A stretch of DNA of 64,000 bases from Gordius sp. MW1 (lineage: Eukaryota > Nematomorpha > Gordioida > Gordea > Gordiidae), in contig OZ038530.1 of assembly GCA_964036665.1 (NCBI GenBank), positions 18,994,001-19,058,000 of the forward strand. Reading direction: 5' to 3'. The notes under the pieces were generated by a model. The model ran no database searches and was not told where the DNA came from. It saw nothing but the letters and a program-made list of their open reading frames with translations. The translations under genes and the position numbers were made by a program. Numbering within the stretch: position 1 is the first letter of the stretch; every line of letters begins with the position of its first letter. Below are positions 48,601 to 60,600 of the stretch, one piece after another.

Positions 48601-51600
48601 ATGAAAGTAATTTCGATGTTGGAGCTTTTAACGCCTCCGCCGTCGATAAACCCGTTTACACCCTTCGATCACTTTGCCGTTCCCTACAACTAGTGGTATT
48701 GTCGAAAAAAATGTTCAAATCCGATAAATCAATCAACGATCACATATTTCAAGTAAATTAATAATAAGACACGTCTACAAATATTTTTTTTGTCATTTTA
48801 TCCCGTAACCTGATGGATAATTATTATAGCGAGCTTTACGTTGAACAAAAATATGTTTTTAGTTTTGTTTTTAAGCCTCCTTAACGTTCTTTGAAGCGAA
48901 ATGGCATTCGTTTCTAATTTATCTTCAATAAAAATTAAATATGATCCTGTAAATCACCATACTTAATCTACAGGGCTTTAATTTGGCAATTTAAAGCAGC
49001 TAAAAATTTGTTAAAATTGTTTCTATTCATTCTTAGATCAGCAATTTATTGTTATGGCCATTATAGTGCGTGATATGGTTTTAAAAACCGCTGGGTTTTG
49101 TTTGGTCGCCCTTTTGGTTTAGTCGACTTTACATAAACAGACCAAGCGTTTTTGGTAGTCGCATAAACAGACCAAAGGGTTTTTGTCAAAACTTTGGTCT
49201 GTTTATATTTAGTCGTCTAAAAACAATTTTACGGCCCTCGTGGGAAGGGGGAGAAGGGAAGGGAAGAGGGGAAGGGAAGGGGGGACGACTCATCTGTACT
49301 TCGTATAAATGTATCATATTTGCTATGCAATTTATGGGCGAGAAAGGTGGGAAGGGGCGAGAATGCCCATAGGGGGGTATTAAATGCCTAATGATTAATT
49401 AATTATTTATACAAATTTTCCATTATAGGCAAAATGTAATAAAGGCAAAATGTAATATAGGCAAGGGTTAGGGTTAGATTTAGTGTTTGCATCTAGTTGC
49501 GTATTACATTAGTTTTTATGGCCTTTAGTTATTATGGGTCTAACAAACATTATATTATAAAACAACAGAATGTTAAGAATTTGCAGAATTGTTGGGAGAA
49601 ATTTTTTGTTGAATTTGAACAATTTTTAATTAAAAAAATCAAAAATTTGGCGAATGGTCACTTTTTCTCTATTGGTCAGTACCAACAGATACTCTATAAG
49701 TCAATGATAGTCAAAAAAACGGAAAAAAAATTTTTGATGCTGACTTTGGCCAATGGTCATTTTTTTCCATTGGTCAGCAGCCAGCACACGGTAAAGTGGA
49801 TATAAATTCATAAGAGTAAAAAAAACGAAAAAAAAATTTTCGAATCACATTTTGGCCAATGGTCATTTTTTTCCATTGGTCAGCAGCCAGGACACGGTAA
49901 AAGTGGATATAAATTCATAATAGTCAAAAAAAAACGAAAAAAAAGTTTTCGAATCACATTTTGGCCAATGGTCATTTTATTCCATTGGTCAGCAGCCAGC
50001 GGACGGCCAAAAAGTCATAATAGCAATGGTAGGAACAGGAACAATCATAATAGTCAAAAAAAAACGAAAAAAATAATTTCGATTCACATTTTGGCCAATG
50101 GTCATTTTTTCCATCGGTCAGGAGCCAGCGGACGGCCAAAAAGTCATAATAGCAATGGTAGTAACAGGAACAATCATAATAGTCAAAAAAACACGAAAAA
50201 ATAAACTCGGATTCACATTTTGGCCAATGATCATTTTTTTCATTGGTCAGCAGCCAACGGACGGCCAAAAAGTCTTATTATCAATGATAGTAACAAGAAC
50301 AATCATAAGAGTCAAAAAAAACTCCGGGATTCTAACCCAAAAACTAGTTAAATTGCATAGCAATTAAAAGTAAACAACTTTTATTTATGTTTATTATATA
50401 ACATTGGTCAGCAGCCAGCGGACGGCCAAAAAGTCATAATAGCAATGGTAGAAACAGGAACAATCATAATAGTCAAAAAAAAACGAAAAAAATAATTTCG
50501 ATTCACATTTTGGCCAATGGTCATTTTTTTCATTGGTCAGTAGCCAGCGGACGGCCAAAAATTATTATTATCAATGATAGTAACAAGAACAATCATAAGT
50601 GTCAAAAAAACTCCGGGATTCTAACCCCAAAACTAGTTAAATTGCATAGCAATTAAAAAGTAAACAACTTTTATTTATGTTTATTATATAACTAGTTAAA
50701 TTGCATAGCATTAAAAGTAAACAACTTTTATCTATGTTTATTATATAACAAAAACTAGTTAAATTGCATAGCAATTAAAAGTAAACAACTTTTATTTATG
50801 TTTATTATATAACTAGTTAAATTGCATAGCAATTAAAAGTAAACAACTTTTATTTATGTTTATTATATAATAGATAATTTAACAAATCTTATATATAACA
50901 CACCGAGAGAGATAGAGATGAGGGGTGAGGCACCTCTTATGCATTAATTCAAAAAATAACACAGCGAGGGAGATAAAGATGAGGGGTGGGGCAACTCTTT
51001 CTCATCCATTAATTTAAAAAAGCGATAACCTAATATACCCAATGCAAATAGATAGGGAGGGTAACGGACGACGGACGACGGACGACGGACGGACACCAAA
51101 AAACGATCCCATAAATTGCATAGCAATTAAAAGTCGACCAAACAAAACCCAGCCGTTTTTACAACACTAGTCTATGCGCGCTTCACGAATCCTATTTCAA
51201 TTGGCATTATAATTATTAACAATTTATATATTTCGAAAACAAAAGCGCATAGCATAACCTAAGTCCGGAGTTTATTTTGTTCTTATTGATAGGCATTTCT
51301 CACGATATTTTCTTCCGAGTTGGATAAATCCTTCGCCCCAAACTTGTTAAAAATCATGGCTACAACCCTTTTTCGCGGACACAATTTCGATCGTCTGCTC
51401 GGACGCGATACCGTCCCGGGCATCCATCTCAAAGTATCGTCTGCCGACCGTCGCAAGAAAGCCAAGTATCACCACGTGACCGAGCATCCCGTGACCGAGG
51501 ATCACGTGTGCCAAATCGCGGGTCACGAGGTTCTGAAAGGTGACCTACCGTGTTTTGTGGATGAAACCTACATATTTACACCCTCGGTGTCGGGCTATTT

Positions 51601-54600
51601 ACAATCCGTGGTTAGGATATTATCATACAGGTTGAGTATTTATATTTTTTGTTATCGTTTGGCAAAAAATCTTTTTTTGTCGAAAACAATATATTTTGTT
51701 AAATATAGTGCTAATTCAAAATGTATGGATAAACTAATTGTCAGTAGGTGTATGTAAGTTTTATAAATATGGTTCGACCTAGGATCGAAAAATGTAAATT
51801 ATTTTATTAAAGAGGCTTGTTGAAATTTGATTTTTTACTATGGTAAAGGAAACTTTTTGTGGTGTAATAAATTTTGCAAATCGAAACCTTGAGAACGGGG
51901 AAAATAAGTCAATTAATTAAAAATTTAAAAATTTACACCCTGTTTGATTGAAACCTTTAATACATTTAACGATTCTTTTTGATCGGTTTATCACTGGGCC
52001 CAATAAAGGGTTAATATAATTTTTTCATTTAGCTACAAGGGCCATGATTCAATATGATGTATACATTTAAGGGCTTGTCTTAATATCGGATTTTTCGAAT
52101 TCATAGCAGATTTACGTTTCAGACGCATAATATAACAGCGATTAATCTCAAGAGTTGAAATAAACAAAAAAACGTGTTTAACTATCAAAAAACAAAATAT
52201 TAATAATTACAACCGACTTTGACACGTGAAATTGAATCGGATATTTGATAAAGATAAATTCGCGCCATTTGAATCTGAATCCGATATAGGACAAGCCCTA
52301 AGGGTTTAATTTTAATTGTTTACACAGGCGATACCCCATCCTATTGCAAGGCCCAACCTCGGCCGGCAAAACGAGCTTGATAACCTGGCTTGCCAAAGCC
52401 ACGGGCAATAAATGCGTTCGGATAAACAATCACGAAAATACAGAAGTACAAGATTATGTCGGTCGGTACAAATATGACGAAATTAGGGGCATTTTTTATT
52501 TCGAAGAAGGTATTACCCGTGCTTGTTTTTTGCATACATAATTTTAATTATGATTAGAAAAGAAATAAATTAACTTTTGTATTTAAATACAAACAAAATA
52601 AAGATAATTAAATGTCCTTTTGAAAATTAGCCTTTGTTGTGGTGTAAATTTTTATTTAAAAAATGAAAGCGTTTGTACTAGTGTGGTAAAAACGGTTGGG
52701 TTTTGTTTGGTCGATCACTGGTTTTAGTCGACTAAACATTAACAAGTCAAATGTTTTGGTCTGTTTTTCTTAGTTAACCTCTAGGCTTAGTCGAAATTTG
52801 AATATCATACCAGAAACAAAACCCAGCCGTTTTTACAACACAAGTGTATACTTTACTTTAACTGGCTGTTTCAGCGTGATATGTATATATTAATGACGCC
52901 ACTTTATAAATTATAAATTCTATAGCGATTCGACAATGACAATTATAAGCAAAAATTGTGGAAATTTTAAGAGTGATAAATTATATGATTAAACTCCGCA
53001 AAAGATGAATATTGCATGGCGCAAGGTTTTATTTTATATCAAAAATTAAAAGGGGTGTATACAAATAAACAATGTAACATTCGTTTTCAAAATAGATCTC
53101 GCAAAATGTTTCAATCTCAGGCTACCTACTACACCTATTTTTGATAACAAATATAAAAGATAAAATGTTTTATATTTTGTTTTATCAAAAGTAAGATTAA
53201 TTTACTTTTATAAAATTAAGTAAGGAATGATAATAAATGAATATAATCTTGGGCGTAGCTAGCATTGGAATTGGGGGGGGGGCAATAATGATTTAGGGAG
53301 GAGCAAAAATGATCATTTTTTCAGAAATATTAATCATAATTTTAGTAAATTTTAACAAATTTTTGGATTTAGAGGGGGGCAGCCCCCCCCCTCGCTAAAC
53401 CTATGAATATAACACTTATACACTCGGTGATAGTAACCACATCTACTTAATTTTTGTAATGCCCTAAACCTAGGTCCCCTGACTACAGCCATGCGGGAGG
53501 GGCATTGGATCATATTGGACGAACTTAATTTGGCGCCTAGCGAAGTATTAGAAGCCCTCAACCGGGTCCTGGACGATAACAGGCAGCTTTTCATCCCCGA
53601 AACCTGTGCGACCGTAGATGCACACCCTCGTTTCACCGTTTTCGCTACGCAAAATCCTTATGGACAGGCCGGAGGAGCCGGACATTTCCATTACGGGGGC
53701 AGAAAACCGTTGAGTAGAGCTTTCCGAAATCGTTTCATCCAAATCAATTTCACCAACTTACCCCACCCAGAAATTGAAGTACGTTTAGCCGGCATAAACT
53801 ATTTAATAGCTTAAGGATGACCTTTGTCAAAAGCTGGGTATGGTGATGTGTGATATAGGGTGGAATAGTTCGTTTTGCTTACATTATATTTATCGGGACT
53901 TAGGTTGTGTCTTATTAGTTTTAGAATTTTTTTCTGTGTGTGGGATTGTCCTAAAATATAGAGCTAACGCGAGAATACCAATTAGTATTAGATTTTATTG
54001 TAATTTGCGAAAAAAAGACTCTTATTATACTATAGAGGCAGCTTATCTAGTTTAAAGTTACAAAATATAACATGTGCGCATTTGCTTTTAAATTTTTATT
54101 ATTTACTATGATGGCATATAAACAAGTAGCCTTTTTATTAACGGGGTCAATACTAAAATGGTTTGAACGACTATGTTTTAACCAATCTTTTTGCGAATAT
54201 CTAATCTAGGGATCATCTAAAAACGCCCTTTATAATGTCTCAGCCACTTGTTTTTCAGTTATGCGCTCCTCCCGACTGTAATATCACCAATGATTTAGGC
54301 TTTTGATTTATTGCAAAGAGCACTCGAAATAAATTGCTTGATTTCTTATAGTTTATTTTTCAGAAGTGTCAAAAATGAAGTTTACCCCCTTACACATCGA
54401 AGCCCTTCTCTAATTTAATCAGTAACTTTATGACCTCAAAATTATCAGTTTTTAAGAAAATTCTAATTTTTACTCGTGAGATTTATATTTTAGTGAATAT
54501 TCCTTAGATAAAACGAGTATCTTATACACGTATAATAACCTTGATAGCCCGAGCTAAAACTTCATTTTTTTGAATGATTTTTATAACCATTTACTCGTTC

Positions 54601-57600
54601 GTTTTCAGATGATTCTCCACGACGCTTGGCACTTACCCCTCTCAGCTTGCAAAAAGATGGTAGCTGTAATGAAGGATTTGGGCGACCATCGATGTCACAC
54701 TTCGATCTTCGGAGGCAGGCAAGGTTTTATAACTCTACGCGACCTCTTCAAATGGGCTAAACGCTACAACGAGTATCAACATTCCGAAGCTGGGCCCTTT
54801 AAAGCTTTCAATCGCGATTGGGATTCTAATCCCTTGGCTTACATAGGTAAGCCAAACCAGATCCTAATGGGAGAGGCATATTTCAACTTTAATTTTTAAA
54901 ATCATTTTGCAAACGCACCTTACTTGGCGTTTTTCTCTAGAGAAAACAGACATTCGATTAAGTTTTATGTCATTTTTATGTGTTTCAAAAAAATAAATGG
55001 TGTTCTAGTACCTTGTGTAAAGAGGCCGTGAATTTTTTTTAATGAAATTGGAAAAGCCTTCAAATGCGATTGAGATTTAAATCCCCTGTCTTACATAAGC
55101 ATGCCAGACCCGACTTTATGAGCATGGAAAAACATTACAAGCTAAATTTTTGAAATGAGTTTAGTAAGCGTCCTTCACACTTAAGGAAAATAAGGCACTG
55201 GATTAAGTTTTATGTTATTTTTATGTATTTTAAAAAAAATAAATGGTGCTCTGAAAAGCTTTTAAATGCGATTGGAACTCCAATGACCCGACTTTTTTAG
55301 CACGAAAAAACATATTGCATCCTTGATTTGTAGATTTTTGGGTGGGCGACGTAAGATACGGACAGTTCGGGCTAGGCAAAATTCTTTAAATTGTGTATTA
55401 TTTAGTCGCCTTTCTATTTTATTCTGTAATATTAATTAATCCTAGTTCCTAACAACAGAAAATCTACTTTTCAATTCTAAATTTTTCGGAAATTTAACTA
55501 ATTATTCTTATAAAATTAAAATATCATCTTTTTGGGCCGGGCCGCTTTAATTTTTTTGGCATGGCTGGGCGGACACTTATGAGGGTTGTAACGGGCCCTG
55601 ACGGAAATTTAATTATAAAGTTGGGTCTTGTGAGGGCAGAAAAATTGAAACAAATCTGACCTCTGATTTTATGTCATTTTTATGCATTTAAATAAATTAA
55701 ATGATGTTCTGGCACCTGTAAACAGACCAAATCGAAAAGCGTTGCTAGAAATCTAGATTTTTAACCTTCTTTTTTGCTCAGACAACTACTATGGATTCCT
55801 ATAGTCGATATATTTATAAGACATTTCCTGACTCTTGGCCCGTTTAGATGATAATGATTTAGATAATTTTATTGAATAACCAATACATATCTTTTTCTTT
55901 TATGTTTATATATGCGACTTCGTCTTCGTACAAATAAACTAAAAAATATTCTAAAAATGTTTGGTTTAAATGTTAAAGTATAAAGATAACAATTTTGAAA
56001 TGTATGAATTCCTTACAAAGAATTAAAATTTATTAGAGTTAAATAGTTATTACTTAGTGCATTCAATTTTCTTTTATTATTATAAATTTTAAAACACTTT
56101 TTTTTAGGTTACATGCTTTTGGGTTCTCGATGTCGTAGACAACAGGATTTGGACACTGTAAGGGAAGTTGTGTACAAGCATCTGGGCTTAGAAATTGATG
56201 AAAAAATCCTTTTTGCCCCAGACTCTCACCTCTTCACGTCTTTAATGCAAATGTTAGAATCTTCAGGCTCGGGAGACAATAAATACAGGCACTTATGTTT
56301 CACTTTTAGCCTGAGACGCATGCTTATTTTGGCTTACGTAGCCCTGCTCAATCAAGAACCAGTCCTATTAGTCGGAGAAACTGGGTAAGGTGTTTTCTTT
56401 TTGTAAAAATTTTTTTAATTTTTTGTCAAGTTTTTTTGATTGACAACGCTAAGTTTTTGGTTCGTCGGCTGATTAGTTAATCCTTTTGCCAAATGATCTC
56501 TCAATTTAACGTAGCATTTTTTGTGAAAAAACTTGAATTATATAAAATTTTTGATATTGCCTCCCGTAATTTTTTTATTGCTTTGCATGGCGTTTATAAA
56601 GCCGTTAATATTCTCGAGAAATTTTCGATGAAAAATAAGAGTGAAAAAATAAAAACCTTTTTTTGACGTCCTTCTTCACAAATAATTAGGTGTGGTAAAA
56701 CGACGATTTGTCACCTTCTGTCCGACTTTTTCCACCAAGTTCTTTACACCCTTAATTGTCATCAACAATCGGACGCAACGGACTTTGTGGGCTCCATTCA
56801 TCCCATTCAACGCGACACTAGCTCAAGCATGGAATTAGAATCAACCCAAACCCGGCCCGCCCAAGCTATGTTCGAATGGCGAGATGGACTTCTCGTTAAA
56901 GCTATGAAGGAGGGTAGTGGTTTGTTATTGGACGAAATTTCTCTGGCCGAAAATGCGGTTTTAGAACGACTAAATAGCGTTCTGGAGAACGATAGAAAGT
57001 AACATTGTCACTTCTGTTTGCTTTTGTTGGATGAGTTATAGTTAAGTAATTTAATAAGAAGTTGGTACTTTATAATGGTCTCTCATTTTAGTTGGCGAAA
57101 AATGCGCTGAAACGGGCAGTTTAAACACCTGCTATTTAATTAAGCATTAAACTCAGACGTAGCTCTTAAATAATTTTGATATGCCGTCAGGGTTGGACGG
57201 GTTTGGGGTAAAATAGCGTGTTGAAGGAGAGTTAAGTGAGCTTGTTGGAATATAAATAGTGGAAGATTTGGTCAATTTTGTGCAACTCCTAGAAATCTTT
57301 CGTTTATCAAAGTAGCAAAGAAAATGTACATGGAAAATGAATAACCCACAATGATCATAAGAATAAAATGAAGCTTGTTAGTTAGAAGCAAATTTTTGAC
57401 TAAATTTTGCGTGTATGGTCTGATATAGAGATCTGCGAGGGCAGGCCCTGCTCTTGGGCGTGTAGGGACGGGCTCGGGCGGGCCCATAAGTTTTCAAAAC
57501 GGGTACGGACGGGCCTAAAGTGCCTAAAAAAATAGGGGCGGGCTTGGACGGGCCGCCTAGCAGTTTTTAAAACGGGTACGGACGGACCGACCTTCTAAAA

Positions 57601-60600
57601 ATTGTCCGTTGCAGATCTCTAGTTTGATATACGTTCTATTTAGGGCATTTTCAGATTAGTATATATGGAAAGAGCGATGAGGTTAAATCTTGAATGTGTG
57701 TAAACTATTAAGCCGCTTTTCAAGTTTCTTCCATCTTTATGAAAAGTTTGGGCTTAAAAATATATTTGAAATTCTGTAAAACTTCTTATCGGCATTTTTA
57801 TATTTTCCGAAAACATTTTTAAATGTTAAAATTAATTTAACACAGAATAGACTAATTTTATTATGCAAGCATAGTAAGATTTATCTGTGTTAAGCTACTT
57901 CGGATAGTTTAACCTTATAGATAAAATAATCTGGGCCAGGTTATAATGATGACTAGAGTTGGCAGACCCTAATTCATTTTTGGAGTTAGGTTATACGATT
58001 TTAAATGAAATCCATTTATCTAAAATCTCTTTATTTTATGCCGGGCTGAATAAATTTAACAGCATTTCTGGCTAGTTGGGAGAAGATCCAAGATTTTCAA
58101 ATCAATATGGAACCTTAATTTGTCTATTAAGGTTTGTGCATACATCTGTTTGGAATAAAAATTGCTAGTGTTTATCGTGGGTGTCTAGTATAAGTTTTAT
58201 TGAAGTTTAAAATCAGTTTGGTCAAGATGAAAGCAATATTATTTTGTTTTGTGTTTTTTATTAATTGCTATGCAATTTATGGGCTCGTTTATGGTCGTCC
58301 GTCTTGTCCGTCCCTCCTGTCCAACTTGTAAATTTTTAATAATTGCCTTGTAAACTTATAGGGGTTTTTTATGACTGTGGCCTTAGGCTTCTGTAAGATT
58401 TTTTGCTTTCGCAAATAGACTAACTAATGACCGCTGATTGGCTTTACTCTTTTTATATTAATATTACGCTAATTTTTTTATAGATTAGTTTTGGTAGAAA
58501 AGGGGAACGACCAAAGTGCAGGTTGTACAGAAATCAAGGCTCAGCCCAATTTTCACTTAATGGCAACCATGAACCCCGGCGGTGATTATGGGAAAAAAGA
58601 GGTTAGCGAATCACTTCTTTTATAGTCTAAAAATTGTTAAAAAATCTATTTTATATAAATATCTGATTATATTTTGTTAAAGTATGCACTCTATTTTTTA
58701 TAGAAGTTTTGGCTGCCAAGTCTCTTAATTAATCATATGCATTTTTATCCATTCTCGACTCTTAAATAAGTTATTGAGCATCAATAATTAGTGCATCTTT
58801 CAGCGTCAGAGATGAGTTATCGAAGAATACGTTGACTTTTTTAAGGTTTTTATGTAGGAATTCGGCATGGACATGAGAAATTTTCCGATTAATTTCAGTT
58901 AGTTTGAAATTCTATGAAAGTGCCATTAAAATTAGACGAAAACTATCTATTTAGCATCAATTGGTTTAACTCTATGTCTAAACCTTAATATTTCTTAATC
59001 CTCAACACTTAATTAGGCTTAATTTTTATGCCTATTATAATCTTCTTTCTTTTCAACTTCTATATTTTTTTGATAATGAATGCTTTAATTTGAAAAGGTA
59101 CCAAATATATGATGACAATAAATAAAATGATACAATAACGAATATAATTATAAATACAATGGTTAAAATGCCATATTCTTTTCTTTGCCTTCTTTAAAAA
59201 TGGGCATTGAATCAATTAGGGAATAAAAATTAGATTTAGTGCTTTATTATTTTTTTTTATAAATAAAATGCTAAATAGGTAAAAATGATCCATAAAATAT
59301 ATAATAACCGAGTATAAAATTCATCAGATTCGTCAAGAGCCAATAAGGGCCATGTGTCAGATAAAGATTTATAATAATATTTTGCCATTAAAACGCCGAT
59401 TTATTCAATTTTTTTTCTATTACTGGGAAAACAGTTTGTCACAAAATAAAGAAAGATACCTTTAAATTTGCAATTTTTTTTACATATTAAAGCTCTCGCC
59501 AGCACTTCGTAATCGGTTCACTGAGATTTGGTGTAGCATTAACGACGATAAGTCCGACGATTTAATCGCTATTTTGAAGCACAATTTATCCTGGCAAACG
59601 AACGCTGAAGCAATTCCTCAATTTTTCCTGGATTTCTTGAATCATGCAGAAGCCGTGCTGCTCCCCCATCGCTTAAAGTGACTCTTTTGCTATTTAGATA
59701 TATAAAGATTTGCTTATTCTCGTTTTAAATTAAGTGTTAAATTCAGTATTGACTTGAAATAATTTTAACGTGTAAAGTGATCTTAAAAATTTTAATTTTA
59801 AGAAAAAAATCGGGCCGGTCAACTTAATATTTAATCTGATTCTTATTATTTAGGCACTGAGAAATTATAGATATCATTATATCCTCAATTCTCATCTTGT
59901 TATATGTGTAGGATAATGGATGGGATGAGAAGATGCTAAAATATTTCATTTATTATTGCCTATTACTGAAATTTAAAAAGTATAGTTGTACTATATATTC
60001 AATTGGGCTCCACAGTTTAATTGAAAAGTAACGTGTAAATGAAAACTTAATTAAAGTTTAGAATTAGTCATGGCTAGTGCTAAATCAAAAGTAAGCACGA
60101 TGAATTTTTTTATGAATTCTTACAACCTAAATTGTTTTTTTTTTATTTTGAGAATACCTTTAAAAAAGAGACTGAATTTTAAATATTTTAAGCGAAAACA
60201 AAACCGTTGTTCCTTAATTTTGTTTCCAATGTACAATATATCAAACATAATATATGTTTATTTTTTATTTTTGGGTGAAATTAGTTTATGACCTAAGCGC
60301 TCAGAAACAACTTTAAGACGTGAAGTTATGATATATTAATGCTTATTTTTTTACAGAAACCCGACTAAAAAACCCTCAATTTAAGTGGAGCTAATTTTGA
60401 AATCTAAATATAGAAACTTCGGGGTTTTAATATATCGGGTTTAGTTTATATGATATTGATTATATATTTTGCTTAAATTATAAAATGGGTAAAACAAAAT
60501 ATTTAAAAAGTTTTTAATGTAAATTTATTTATTCGCATAACCGCGATGTTTTAATTACCAGATTACACCTGAGTACGAGGGATATACTATCTTTCACAGC

